From Amycolatopsis rifamycinica (GTDB lineage Bacteria > Actinomycetota > Actinomycetes > Mycobacteriales > Pseudonocardiaceae): a stretch of DNA of 64,000 nucleotides. Position 1 is the first letter of the stretch. Each line of letters starts with the position of its first letter. The notes beneath the pieces are model-generated. The model was given only the letters and a program-made list of their open reading frames with translations. It did not search any database and was not told the origin of the DNA. Made by a program: the position numbers and the translations under genes. Positions 21,642 to 29,908 of the stretch are shown in pieces. The stretch spans positions 1 through 64,000 of the forward strand of contig NZ_JMQI01000070.1 of NCBI RefSeq assembly GCF_000695625.1, read 5' to 3'.

Positions 21642-22219
21642 CGGACTACGAACTGCCCTGCGAACGCGATGTCGAGCAGGTGTGGGAGCGGCTCGACGCG
21701 GTCGGCGCCGGGCTGGCCGACGAACACGAGCTGACCTGCCCGCACTGCGGTGCCGCGCGCGAGAGCCTGCTGGCTCTGCGCGAGGCGACGGCCGAGCTGA
21801 CGGCCGAGGAGGACGCGCCGTCGCCGGACCTGTTCACGCGGATCATGTCCGCCGTGCGCGCCGAGGTGCGGCGTGGCTCGATGGTGCGGCTGCCGACCCC
21901 GGAACCGGGGTTCGTCGAGGTCAGCGAGCAGGCGGTGGCCGCGGTGCTGCGGTACGCGGCCGACACCGTCGACGGCGTCCGGGCCCGGCGCTGCCGGGTG
22001 CGCACGGTCGCCGAGGGCGGCGTCGAAGTCGAGCTCACCCTGGCGGTGAGCCTGCGGAACGCCACGGGCGGGGCGGCGTTGGCGCGGGTGCGGGAGCGGG
22101 TGACCGCGGCGGCCGCGGCCCGGGTGGGCCTGACGCTGGCGAAGCTCGACCTGCACGTGGACGACGTGTTCGAGGAAGACGTCTTCGCGGAAGACCCGGC
22201 CGGGGAGCCGGCGGAATGA
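21638..22219 (+). CDS. Putative anti-sigma factor fused to an Asp23-like domain
   Basis: A 193-residue protein. Near the N-terminus, HELTCPHC (~residues 28-35) fits the HxxxCxxC zinc site of ZAS-type anti-sigma factors. The C-terminal part (~85-180) resembles Asp23/Gls24: EVSEQAVAAVLRYAADTVDG followed by VELTLAVSL and a closing LDLHVDDV strand. No transmembrane helix is evident, so it should be cytoplasmic. It overlaps both neighbours by ATGA. The reading as a sensor that holds the 21090 sigma factor is inference from motif and context. Confidence 0.7.
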   Translation: MTDYELPCERDVEQVWERLDAVGAGLADEHELTCPHCGAARESLLALREATAELTAEEDAPSPDLFTRIMSAVRAEVRRGSMVRLPTPEPGFVEVSEQAVAAVLRYAADTVDGVRARRCRVRTVAEGGVEVELTLAVSLRNATGGAALARVRERVTAAAAARVGLTLAKLDLHVDDVFEEDVFAEDPAGEPAE

Positions 22220-22578
22220 GCGTCGAGCACGTCGTCGCCGACCCGGTGATCGCCAGCGTGGCCGCGCGGGCCGCGATCACCACGCCGGGAGTGGTGCGGC
22301 TCGAACCGGGCCTGCGCGGCCTGGTGACGGCGTGGACGCGCGCGGCCCGGCAGCGGTGGAAGGGACTCGACCCGGCGCCGGCCGACGGTGTCCGGGTGCG
22401 GACCGCCGACGGCCGGGTGACCATCCAGATCGACCTGGTCACGGCGGGGGCCGACCAGGCCGCGGCGGTGGGCCGGGCGGTCCAGCGTTCGGTGACCCGG
22501 TTCGTGGCCGAGCAGACCGGCCTGGTCGTCGACGAGGTGACGGTGTCCATCATGGACATCGAGCCGGCGGTCCGATGA
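22216..22578 (+). CDS. Asp23/Gls24-like envelope stress protein
   Basis: A 120-residue protein with the Asp23 pattern: VADPVIASVAARAAITTPGVVRLEPG at the start, a central VTIQIDLV strand and closing VDEVTVSIMDIEP. Asp23 proteins polymerise at the cytoplasmic face of the membrane in firmicutes and respond to alkaline or envelope stress; actinobacterial paralogues are uncharacterised. Overlaps the upstream and downstream genes by ATGA. Confidence 0.82.
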   Translation: MSVEHVVADPVIASVAARAAITTPGVVRLEPGLRGLVTAWTRAARQRWKGLDPAPADGVRVRTADGRVTIQIDLVTAGADQAAAVGRAVQRSVTRFVAEQTGLVVDEVTVSIMDIEPAVR

Positions 22579-22868
22579 CCGCGGACGAAACCGTCGAGCG
22601 GATCCTCGGCGCCCTCGCCACGGTGGACGGCCTTCGCCCGGCGACCCCGGAAGCCCCGTGGTCGACGGCGAGCGCCGCGGTCGGCCTGTCGGCGGAACGC
22701 GTCGAGATCCGGCTGATCGCCACGCGGCTGCCGATTCCGCCGCGGCTGGACCGGGTGGCCGAGGCCGTGCGTCCGGTGCTGGCGGGCACGGAGTGGGCGG
22801 CCGCCCGGCTGCGGCTGGTCGTCACCGACCTCGACGGTGCCGCCTTCGCGAGACCCGCGTCACAGTGA
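22575..22868 (+). CDS. Small protein of the Asp23 cluster
   Basis: A 97-residue protein with no confident family. The second half (VEIRLIATRLPIPPRLDRVA, then LRLVVTDLDG) has the strand-helix-strand order of a shortened Asp23-like domain. Start overlaps the previous stop (ATGA), so it is co-translated with the sigma factor operon. No membrane segment or catalytic motif. Confidence 0.65.
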   Translation: MTADETVERILGALATVDGLRPATPEAPWSTASAAVGLSAERVEIRLIATRLPIPPRLDRVAEAVRPVLAGTEWAAARLRLVVTDLDGAAFARPASQ

Positions 22869-22934
22869 CGACCTCCCGCCCCGGCTGTCCTTGGTGACGA
22901 AAGCGCTGGGGCACAGGACATCCAGGGAGGAACC

Positions 22935-23336
22935 ATGACCGGGACCGCGCTCGTCACCCAGCAGGGCACCACCACGATCGCCGACACCGTGGTGCAGCAG
23001 ATCGCCGGTCTCGCGGCGCGCGAGGTCCACGGGGTGCACGACCTCGGCGGCGGCGCGGCCCGGGCGTTCGGCGCCCTCCGCGACCGCATCCCGGGTGCGT
23101 CGGCCAGCGTGGGCCAGGGCGTGTCGGCCGAGGTCGGCGAGCAGCAGGCGGCGGTGGACCTGCAGGTGCTCGTCGAGTACGGCATCGCCATCGCGGAGCT
23201 GGCCCGCTCGGTGCGCCGCAACGTCGTGACGGCCATCGAGCGGATGACGGGGCTGGAGGTCGTCGAGGTGAACATCACCGTCACCGACATCCACATCCCG
23301 GCCGACGAGCCGGTGGCGGGCGATCGCGTCGAGTGA
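22935..23336 (+). CDS. Asp23/Gls24 family envelope stress protein
   Basis: A 133-residue Asp23 family member, the best match of the cluster: TTIADTVVQQIAGLAAREVHGVHDLGG at residues ~12-39, AAVDLQVLVEYGIAIAELA in the centre and GLEVVEVNITVTDIHIP at the end. ATG behind GGAGGAACC, 66 bases after the previous stop, so it may have its own translation signal on the same transcript or its own promoter. Confidence 0.9.
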   Translation: MTGTALVTQQGTTTIADTVVQQIAGLAAREVHGVHDLGGGAARAFGALRDRIPGASASVGQGVSAEVGEQQAAVDLQVLVEYGIAIAELARSVRRNVVTAIERMTGLEVVEVNITVTDIHIPADEPVAGDRVE

Positions 23337-23378
23337 AATCCGGCTGCCCGGCACGCCGGCCGGGCGTACCGTCGGGAT

Positions 23379-23537
23379 ATGGAGGAGCCGCCGGAACCGC
23401 AGCGCCCAGCCGACCCGAACCGGAAGAAACCGGACGGGGCGCCGGACCAGTACCCGCACGAGGAGCCGACGCGGTACCCCGCGAAGCGGCCGCCGGAATT
23501 CCCACCGGGTGTGACTCCGCCGTCACCGCCGAGGTGA
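23379..23537 (+). CDS. Small proline-rich acidic/basic peptide
   Basis: A 52-codon open frame not covered by long-ORF calling, beginning MEEPPEPQRPADPNRKKPDG and ending PPGVTPPSPPR. It is almost wholly Pro, Glu, Arg and Lys, so likely disordered. It sits 42 bases after the Asp23 gene in the same direction. No clear Shine-Dalgarno is seen, so it could be non-coding. Confidence 0.4.
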   Translation: MEEPPEPQRPADPNRKKPDGAPDQYPHEEPTRYPAKRPPEFPPGVTPPSPPR

Positions 23538-23646
23538 ACGGCTTGCTCCGCAGGGTTGAACATCACAGCACTGGGCATTCTTAAGGGCGGACGGAACCGG
23601 CCGGCGGAGTAAAGTCGCTGGTAGGGGGATCGGTGGAGGGGGTGCG

Positions 23647-24042
23647 ATGGCGAAGTTCCTGGCCGACGTGACCGTCGTGGTGCACATCCTGGCCTTGCTG
23701 CTCATCGGTTTCGGCGGCTTCGTGGCCTGGCGCTGGCCGAAACTGATCTTCATCCACCTGCTCGGGCTGGCCTGGGGCATCCTGGTCAACGTGGCGCCGG
23801 TGCCGTGCCCGTTCACCGCGCTGGAGAACTACTTCCGGCACCAGCAGGGCCTCGGCGACCTACCCGGCGGGTTCAACGCCTACTACCTGTACGGGACCGT
23901 GTTCCCGCAGTCGTGGCTGCCGGCGATCGGCATCGGCGCGATCGCGGTGGTCGCCTACTCCTACGTCGGCGTCTACCACCGCTGGCGCCACCGCCACGAT
24001 GACGCCGAAGAAACCCACGTGCGTCCCGTCCACCTCGGCTAG
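23647..24042 (+). CDS. DUF2784 membrane protein
   Basis: A 131-residue integral membrane protein with helices at ~5-27, ~33-52 and ~90-112. The motif PVPCPFTALENYFR between helices 2 and 3, and the WGILVN sequence, are the DUF2784 hallmarks. Function unknown. The downstream methyltransferase starts 15 bases after its stop, so they are probably co-transcribed. Confidence 0.85.
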   Translation: MAKFLADVTVVVHILALLLIGFGGFVAWRWPKLIFIHLLGLAWGILVNVAPVPCPFTALENYFRHQQGLGDLPGGFNAYYLYGTVFPQSWLPAIGIGAIAVVAYSYVGVYHRWRHRHDDAEETHVRPVHLG

Positions 24043-24056
24043 GCGACAATCGCCGG

Positions 24057-24707
24057 GTGAACACCGTGCCCGGACCCACCGAATGGGTCAGCCGCGAAGA
24101 GGTCGGCGTCGGCCCGTGGCCGGGTGAGTGGCCCGCGGACGAGCGGTACGACCCCGAGCTGCTGCGCGACGGCGACCGCCGCAACGTCGTCGACGCCTAC
24201 CGCTACTGGCGCCGCGAAGCCATTGTGTCCGATGTGGACAGCCGGCGGCACCCGTTCCACGTCGCGATCGAGAACTTCCAGCACGACCACAACATCGGCA
24301 CGGTGGTGCGGACGGCCAACGCGTTCGCCGCGGCCGAGGTGCACATCGTCGGCCGCCGCCGCTGGAACCGGCGCGGCGCCATGGTGACCGACCGCTACCA
24401 GCACCTCCGCCACCACGACGACGTCGAGGGCCTGATCGCCTTCGCGGCCGAGCGCGGCCTCGCCGTCGTCGCGGTGGACAACACGCCGGGATCCCAGCCG
24501 GTCGAGACGGCCGAGATCCCCCGCGAGTGCGTCCTGCTCTTCGGCCAGGAGGGGCCAGGGCTCTCCCCGCAGGCGCAGGAAGCGGCGTCGCTGGTGGTGT
24601 CGATCGCCCAGTTCGGCACGACCCGCTCGATCAACGCCGGGGTGGCGGCCGGGATCGTCATGCACGCCTGGATCCGGCAGCACGCCGATCTCGGCCGCGC
24701 CTGGTGA
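24057..24707 (+). CDS. SpoU/TrmH family RNA methyltransferase
   Basis: A 216-residue SPOUT enzyme that transfers a methyl group from SAM to a ribose 2'-OH in RNA. The three SpoU motifs are present: NIGTVVRTANAFAAAEVHIV (~residues 80-99), LLFGQEGPGLS (~159) and IAQFGTTRSINAGVAAGIVM (~182-201). The first ~65 residues are an extra N-terminal segment, as in the mycobacterial SpoU near pyrE. RNA target not determinable. GTG start. Confidence 0.9.
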   Translation: MNTVPGPTEWVSREEVGVGPWPGEWPADERYDPELLRDGDRRNVVDAYRYWRREAIVSDVDSRRHPFHVAIENFQHDHNIGTVVRTANAFAAAEVHIVGRRRWNRRGAMVTDRYQHLRHHDDVEGLIAFAAERGLAVVAVDNTPGSQPVETAEIPRECVLLFGQEGPGLSPQAQEAASLVVSIAQFGTTRSINAGVAAGIVMHAWIRQHADLGRAW

Positions 24708-24708
24708 G

Positions 24709-25677
24709 CTACAGGCCCCAGCCCCAGCGCAGCTGCGTGACCCCCGTGGCGTTGTTGGTCTCCAGGCCGCTGCCGCTCTGCCGCGTGATCGAGTACGTGT
24801 CCCCGGAACGCAGGCCGGGCCAGTAGACGACACCCATCTGCCGCGACCGGGCCAAGTCCGTGGTCGCGGCGAAGTACGCCGTGAAGTTGTTGCCGTCCTG
24901 GTGGCCGGCCGAGTAGTCCAGGCCGGTCGTCATCGGGGCGCCGGCCTCGTCGATGATCGTGCGCGACGAGTACGACCCGAGCCGGTTGCTCAGGTTCGCC
25001 GTCCACGCCGAGCGGGTCGTGTCCGAGGCCCAGAAGCCGTAGAAGTGCAGCGACAGCAGCGTGCCGGTCAACGCGCTCGCCGCGCCGACCCCGGTGACGT
25101 TGTCGTTGTAGCCGGTGCCGCTGATCAGCACCCGGCCGCGCGGGATGGCCGAGTGCCGGGACAGCCAGGTCGAGCAGAGCGAAACCCAGGCGTTCAGGCT
25201 GTAGCCGAACGGCTCGTTCATCGGCTCGAAGTACACGTTGCCGTTGCCGCCGTAGTCGGCGGTGACCTTGTCCCACATGGTGTTCCAGGCGCCTCCGTCG
25301 TCGACGAAGCCGTCCTTGTTCGCTTCCCAGTAGCCGAAGATGACCTTCATGCCGTGGGACAGGGCCGAGTCGGCGGCGCCCTTGTACCGCCCCCACCAGT
25401 CCGAGTTGACGCTCTGCGGGTTGATCGGCAGCCGCACGGTGTTCGCGCCGAGCTTGGTCTGGAAGCCGGTGATGATGCCGTCGGCCTTGCCGCGGACGCT
25501 GTCGTAGCTGTCCCCGGCGGTGAGGCCGGTCGGGATCACCCAGCCGTCCACGTAGTTGTCGCGGGCGTCCGCCCAGTTGACGCCGCGGAAGGAGCTGGTC
25601 GCGGCGGCAGCGCTTTCCGGAACGGCGAAGAGGGGGACGAGCAGCAGGACGAGCAGGCAGCGACGAAGACGGGCCAT
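24709..25677 (-). CDS. Secreted GH5 endoglucanase (cellulase)
   Basis: A 322-residue exported glycosidase. The signal peptide (residues ~1-26, basic MARLRRCLL then hydrophobic, ending ESAAAA) precedes a GH5 TIM barrel: FRGVNW at the start, the acid/base Glu in FEPMNEPFG (~150), HFYGFW, and the nucleophile Glu in IIDEAGAP (~240). Substrate is likely cellulose or another beta-1,4-glucan. ATG 25677 has a CGGAG site; an ATG six codons upstream lies within a palindromic operator. It converges on the methyltransferase gene with a one-base gap. Confidence 0.9.
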   Translation of the reverse strand: MARLRRCLLVLLLVPLFAVPESAAAATSSFRGVNWADARDNYVDGWVIPTGLTAGDSYDSVRGKADGIITGFQTKLGANTVRLPINPQSVNSDWWGRYKGAADSALSHGMKVIFGYWEANKDGFVDDGGAWNTMWDKVTADYGGNGNVYFEPMNEPFGYSLNAWVSLCSTWLSRHSAIPRGRVLISGTGYNDNVTGVGAASALTGTLLSLHFYGFWASDTTRSAWTANLSNRLGSYSSRTIIDEAGAPMTTGLDYSAGHQDGNNFTAYFAATTDLARSRQMGVVYWPGLRSGDTYSITRQSGSGLETNNATGVTQLRWGWGL

Positions 25678-25687
25678 GCGAACTCCG

Positions 25688-25703
25688 ATGTTCACGTAAA
25701 CAT
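25688..25703. promoter_or_regulatory. Operator-like palindrome upstream of cellulase
   Basis: ATGTTCACGTAAACAT is a 16-base near-perfect inverted repeat (14 of 16 positions symmetric), 11 bases upstream of the cellulase start. The size and CG-containing centre are typical of LacI- or GntR-type operators. It would overlap the ribosome binding or promoter-proximal region, suggesting repression. Confidence 0.5.
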
Positions 25704-25745
25704 GCCGCGTCGAGAATCCTCGACGGCCCGCGGGACGTCAAGGGT

Positions 25746-27887
25746 TCAGACGGGTGCGACCTCGACCGGGATGCCGTTCAACACCGACGTTCCGGACGGA
25801 ACGTCCAGCAGCGTCTCGTCGGCGACCAGGTTCGAGTTGACCCCGGGGTTCGCCCGCGCCACCCGCGTCCGCGAGCCGTCGACGTCGTGGCCCCAGCCGT
25901 GCGGGATGCTGACGACGCCCGGCCGCACCTCGTCGGTCACCTCGACCGGGACCTGCAGTTTTCCGGCCCGGGACGTCACCGAGGCGAGGCCGCCGTCGGT
26001 CAGGCCCAGGCGCGTCGCGTCGGCCGGGTGGACCTGCACCGTGCACCGGTTGCCGCCGCGGATCAGCGGTTCCAGGTTGTGCATCCACGAGTTGTTCGAG
26101 CTCAGGTGCCGCCGCCCGATCAGCACCAGGCCGTCTTCCGCGGTTTTCGCGAGCTCTTCCCGCAACCGCGGAACGTCGGCGACGACCGGCTCGGGCGCGA
26201 GTTCGATCCGGCCGGACGCCGTGCACAGCACCTCGGGAATCCGCGGCTGGAGCGGCCCGAAGTCCATCCCGTGCGGCGCGGCCTCGAGGTCGGCCAGCGT
26301 GACGTCGTAGGGCCCGGCGCGCAGCAGGAGGTCGACCAGACGCGCGGGGCCGGTGCGGTCGCCGGCGTCGGCGACGTCGAGCCCGTTGCGGCGGGCGGTC
26401 TCCGCGGCGACGAAGTCGTCCAGCGCCGCGACGTCGGCCTCGGGCCCCTGACCGGCGACGATGCCGGTGAGCCGCAGCATGGTCTCCCACTCCTGCGGCA
26501 GCGCCGACGGCAGGGTCGCGGGCGTCCAGTTGGCGATGTTGCGGATCGAAAGCTGGTAGAAGGCCAGGTCGAAGTGCGGACGCTCGAGCGGCGACGGCCC
26601 GGGCAGGATGACGTCGGCGTGGCGGGACGTCTCGTTGAGGTAGACGTCGACGGAGATCATGAAGTCGAGGTCCTCGAGGGCCGCGGCGAGCCGCCCGGCG
26701 TTCGGCGTGCTCAGGCACGGGTTGCCGCTGACCGTGATCAGCGCGCGGACCTGGCCTTCGCCCGGGGTCTCGATCTCGTCGGCGAGCGTCGCGACCGGCA
26801 GCTCACCGACGACCTCGGGGAGGCCGCGCACGCGGCTGCGCCAGCGCCCGACGGCGAACGGCCGCCGGTTCCCGGTCGGCTGGCACGCGGCCAGCGGGAA
26901 CATCGCGCCGCCCGGTGAGTCGAGGTGGCCGGTGAGCACGTTGAGGACGTCGACCAGCCAGCTCGCGATGGTGCCGAAGGCCTGCGTCGTGGTGCCGATC
27001 CGGCCGTAGACCACGGCGTTGTCGGAGGCGAGCTCCCGGGCCATCCGGCGGATGTCGGCCGCGTCGATGCCGGTGCGCGGGGCGACGGCTTCCGGGGTGA
27101 ACGGCTGGGCCAGTTCGCGGACGTCGCCGAGGCCGTTGAGGTGGTCCGCGAGCCGTCCCGGCGCGACGAGGTTCTCCGCGAACAGGACGTTGACCAGCGC
27201 GAACAGCAGCAGCGCGTCGGTGCCGGGCCGGATGGCGTGGTGCTCGTCGGCGAACTGGGCGGTGCGCGTGCGGCGCGGGTCGACGACGACGATCTTGCCG
27301 CCGCGCTCGCGGATGCCGCGCAGCCGGCCGCGGATGTCCGGCGCGGTCATCAGGCTGCCGTTGGAGACGAGCGGGTTGGCGCCGAGGATGAGCAGGTGCC
27401 GCGTCCGGTCGAGGTCGGGCACCGGGATGGCGAGCGGGTCGCCGAACATCGTGCCGGCGGAGTAGTGCTTCGGCAGCTGGTCGACCGACGTCGCGCTGTA
27501 GAAGTTCTTGGTACCCAAGGCTTTGTAGAGCACGCGGCCGTAGAGCGTCAGCGCGATGTTGTGCACGCCGGGGTTGCCCGCGTACACGGCGACGGCGTCC
27601 CGGCCGTGCTGCTCGAGGATCGGCGGCAGGCGGCGGGCGATCTCGTCGTAGGCCTCCTGCCAGCTGACCTCGACGAACTCGCCGTCGCGCTTGAGCAGCG
27701 GGGTGGTCAGCCGATCGGGGTCGTGGTGGAGCGCGCCGAGCGAAGCGCCCTTGGGGCAGATGTACCCCCGCGAGAAGACGTCCCGCTCGTCACCTTGGAC
27801 GCGAGTGACCTGCTGGTTCGCGTCGAGCGTCACTTCCAGGCCGCAGGTGGCTTCGCACAGCGGGCAGGTGACGTGGGCCGTCGTCAT
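25746..27887 (-). CDS. Molybdopterin-dependent oxidoreductase
   Basis: A 713-residue enzyme of the DMSO reductase/formate dehydrogenase superfamily. The N-terminal [4Fe-4S] motif is CPLCEATCGLEV with a fourth Cys in YICPKGAS; the bis-MGD-binding domains follow (GANPLVSNGS, DPRRTRTAQFAD, GNPCLSTPN, DVYLNETSRHADVILPG), ending in the molydopterin dinucleotide-binding beta barrel (from ~600; SNNSWMHN). No signal peptide, so cytoplasmic. Substrate unknown; related actinobacterial enzymes are annotated as formate dehydrogenase-like. No partner electron-transfer subunit is adjacent. Starts opposite a GH76 gene across a shared palindrome. Confidence 0.9.
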   Translation of the reverse strand: MTTAHVTCPLCEATCGLEVTLDANQQVTRVQGDERDVFSRGYICPKGASLGALHHDPDRLTTPLLKRDGEFVEVSWQEAYDEIARRLPPILEQHGRDAVAVYAGNPGVHNIALTLYGRVLYKALGTKNFYSATSVDQLPKHYSAGTMFGDPLAIPVPDLDRTRHLLILGANPLVSNGSLMTAPDIRGRLRGIRERGGKIVVVDPRRTRTAQFADEHHAIRPGTDALLLFALVNVLFAENLVAPGRLADHLNGLGDVRELAQPFTPEAVAPRTGIDAADIRRMARELASDNAVVYGRIGTTTQAFGTIASWLVDVLNVLTGHLDSPGGAMFPLAACQPTGNRRPFAVGRWRSRVRGLPEVVGELPVATLADEIETPGEGQVRALITVSGNPCLSTPNAGRLAAALEDLDFMISVDVYLNETSRHADVILPGPSPLERPHFDLAFYQLSIRNIANWTPATLPSALPQEWETMLRLTGIVAGQGPEADVAALDDFVAAETARRNGLDVADAGDRTGPARLVDLLLRAGPYDVTLADLEAAPHGMDFGPLQPRIPEVLCTASGRIELAPEPVVADVPRLREELAKTAEDGLVLIGRRHLSSNNSWMHNLEPLIRGGNRCTVQVHPADATRLGLTDGGLASVTSRAGKLQVPVEVTDEVRPGVVSIPHGWGHDVDGSRTRVARANPGVNSNLVADETLLDVPSGTSVLNGIPVEVAPV

Positions 27888-27896
27888 GAAGACCGA

Positions 27897-27914
27897 ACAT
27901 ACCGAGCGGTATGT
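27897..27914. promoter_or_regulatory. 18-bp palindromic operator shared by two divergent genes
   Basis: ACATACCG-AG-CGGTATGT: two perfect 8-base arms with a 2-base spacer. It starts 10 bases upstream of the oxidoreductase ATG and 25 bases upstream of the GH76 ATG, so one bound dimer would cover both 5' regions. The form is typical of TetR-family operators, but no TetR gene is adjacent. Confidence 0.7.
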
Positions 27915-27938
27915 CGATGGGCAAGGCACGATTGCGAC

Positions 27939-28943
27939 ATGGACGTCTCGGCCGCGGAACGCGCGGTGACCGCACGGCACCTGCGCCGGGTGTGGGCGCT
28001 GCCCGGCACGGTACTGGGCCGCAGCCGCTGGCCGGCGGCGCTCGACCAGCGGGTGCACTGGCACTGGAACTACTGGTGGCAGGCCCACCTGCTGGACACG
28101 CTGGTCGACGCCCAACTGCGGGCGCCTTCACCGGCGCGCCTGGCGTTGATCCGCGCGTTCGTGCGTTCGGTGCGGCTGCGCAACTTCGGCCGCTGGACCA
28201 ACGACTACTACGACGACATCGCGTGGCTCGGCCTTGCGCTGCAACGAGTTGCGGCGCTGGGCATCGACGTCGGCCCGGCCTTGGCGGCCATCGACGCGCA
28301 GCTCCTCTCGGGCTGGACGGCGGCCACGGGCGGCGGCATCTGGTGGCGCCGCGGCGACGACTTCAAGAACGCCCCGGCCAACGGCCCGGCGGCGATCTTC
28401 CACGCCCGGTCCGGGAACCTCGCCCGCGCCCGGGCGATGACCTCGTGGCTGACGTCCACTTTGGTCGATCCCGGCTCCGGCTTGGTCTGGGACGGCATCA
28501 GGGCGGACACCGGCGAGCTGGTGAAGCACATTTTCACGTACTGCCAAGGGGTCTACCTGGGCGCGTGCCTGGAGGTGTCCTTAGTGGACGACGCCGCGCG
28601 AACCGTGCGGGCGGTCGCGGAGCACCTGGCGCCGGGAGGCGTCATCCGCGGCCAAGGAGGCGGCGACGGCGGCCTGTTCGCGGCGATCCTGGCCCGGTAC
28701 CTGGCCTTGGCGGCTCGCTCCCTGCCCGGCCCGGAAGCCTCGGTGGCCCGGTCACTGGTACTGACGTCGGCGGAGGCGTGCTGGTCGGGCGCGGCTGACA
28801 CACCGGAGGGTCCGGTGTTCAGCGCGCACTGGGACCGCCCGGCGCCGTGGCCGTTGCCGGAGGACGCCCCGGAACGCGACCTGTCGGTCCAGGTGGGCGG
28901 CTGGATGCTCCTCGAAGCCGCCGCAACCCTGAAGCCGGCATAA
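27939..28943 (+). CDS. GH76 family glycoside hydrolase
   Basis: A 334-residue (alpha/alpha)6-type enzyme of the GH76 family, whose known members are alpha-1,6-mannanases. The catalytic Asp pair fits NDYYDDIAWLGLAL (~residues 87-100); GGGIWWRRGDDFKNAPANG (~129-147) is a second conserved block. No signal peptide is visible, so the protein is predicted cytoplasmic, odd for a polysaccharidase. The ATG is only 25 bases from the shared palindrome, giving a very short leader. Confidence 0.82.
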   Translation: MDVSAAERAVTARHLRRVWALPGTVLGRSRWPAALDQRVHWHWNYWWQAHLLDTLVDAQLRAPSPARLALIRAFVRSVRLRNFGRWTNDYYDDIAWLGLALQRVAALGIDVGPALAAIDAQLLSGWTAATGGGIWWRRGDDFKNAPANGPAAIFHARSGNLARARAMTSWLTSTLVDPGSGLVWDGIRADTGELVKHIFTYCQGVYLGACLEVSLVDDAARTVRAVAEHLAPGGVIRGQGGGDGGLFAAILARYLALAARSLPGPEASVARSLVLTSAEACWSGAADTPEGPVFSAHWDRPAPWPLPEDAPERDLSVQVGGWMLLEAAATLKPA

Positions 28944-28971
28944 CTCCACGATCCGGAGCCGCGACCTCCAC

Positions 28972-28993
28972 GTCACTTTCACGTGAAAGTGAC
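28972..28993. repeat. Dispersed palindrome, copy 1
   Basis: Perfect 22-bp palindrome containing CACTTTCACGTGAAAGTG. Imperfect outer arms CCTCCA/TGGAGG extend it to 28965-28999. It lies in the gap between the convergent GH76 and LacI-like genes, where it could form a terminator hairpin for either. Confidence 0.9.
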
Positions 28994-29016
28994 ATGGAGG
29001 AGCCACCTCCGGGTCA

Positions 29017-29030
29017 CTTTCACGTGAAAG
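29017..29030. repeat. Dispersed palindrome, copy 2 (partial)
   Basis: 14-bp core CTTTCACGTGAAAG, 24 bases downstream of copy 1; the left flank GGGTCA continues the repeat but the right flank diverges. It is a decayed or incomplete copy next to the 3' end of the HTH-less LacI gene. Confidence 0.8.
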
Positions 29031-29041
29031 CTCCGCTTCGG

Positions 29042-29908
29042 TCAGCAGCCGCAGGAGGCGCCGTGCAGGAATTTCGGGGTCAGGGAGACCGATTCCGGGG
29101 GCCGGTCCGGGTCCGCCATGCGGGACATCAGCAGCTGCACCGCCCGGCGGCCCAGGTCCGCGACCGGCTGGACCAGCGTCGTCACCGCCGGGCTCACGCG
29201 GCGGGCCCAGTCCATGTCGCCGTAGCCGACCACCGCCAGCTCCGAGCCGATCCGGATGCCGCGGCGGTGGGCCTCGTACTGGACGCCCACCAGCATCGAC
29301 TCGTCCGCCACCACCAGGGCCGTCGGGGAGGGCCAGCCGTCCAAGAGCTTGGCCGTCGCGCGGGTGGCGCCGCCCGGGTTCGAGAACCCGGACTCCACCA
29401 GCTCGCGGTTGAAGCGCAGGCCCGCCTGCTCCAGCCCCAGCCGGTAGCCGCGGACGCGCTCGCGGCTGATCTCCAGGCCCTCGTCGCCCGAGACCAGGCC
29501 GATCTTGCGGTGCCGCCGGTCGGTCAGGTGGCGGACCAGCGACGCCACCGCGTGCACGTTCTCCGTGCCGACCTGGTCGACGTCGTTGCGCGCGGCCACG
29601 CGGTCGACCAGCACCGTCGGCACGCCCATCCGCACCAGGCCGTTGATCACCGCTTCGTCGCCGGCCGAGGGAACCAGCAGCACGCCGTCCACCAGGTCCG
29701 CGCGCAGCGCGCGCACCACCTCGGCCTCTTCGCCCACGGTGTCCTCGGTGTCCGCCAGCACGACGTCGCACCCCGCCTGCGCGGCGGCCGCCCTGATGGC
29801 GCGCAGCAGTTCGCCGGAGTACGGGTGCGCGTGCACCCCCATCGCGACGCCGATCCGGTAGGTGACCGGGGGGTCCCACAACCGGAGGTCCGGCGAAAGT
29901 GCGGTCAT
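29042..29908 (-). CDS. LacI-type ligand-binding protein lacking a DNA-binding domain
   Basis: A 288-residue protein homologous along its length to the sugar-binding core of the LacI regulator encoded just upstream (shared DVDQVGTEN/DVDQVGSEN, RVRGYRLGL/RVLGYRLGL and a terminal SCGC), but about 57 residues shorter at the N-terminus. The region that should hold the helix-turn-helix is absent: only 69 bases of non-coding sequence separate it from the upstream lacI stop. It lies downstream of lacI on the same strand, so they are probably co-transcribed. It could heterodimerise with its neighbour or act as a cytoplasmic sugar sensor; both are inference. Confidence 0.75.
   Translation of the reverse strand: MTALSPDLRLWDPPVTYRIGVAMGVHAHPYSGELLRAIRAAAAQAGCDVVLADTEDTVGEEAEVVRALRADLVDGVLLVPSAGDEAVINGLVRMGVPTVLVDRVAARNDVDQVGTENVHAVASLVRHLTDRRHRKIGLVSGDEGLEISRERVRGYRLGLEQAGLRFNRELVESGFSNPGGATRATAKLLDGWPSPTALVVADESMLVGVQYEAHRRGIRIGSELAVVGYGDMDWARRVSPAVTTLVQPVADLGRRAVQLLMSRMADPDRPPESVSLTPKFLHGASCGC

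Noticed and set aside
22860..23459. Minus-strand frame across the Asp23 gene
   Set aside because: Antisense to a clear Asp23 gene; no start signal or family match.
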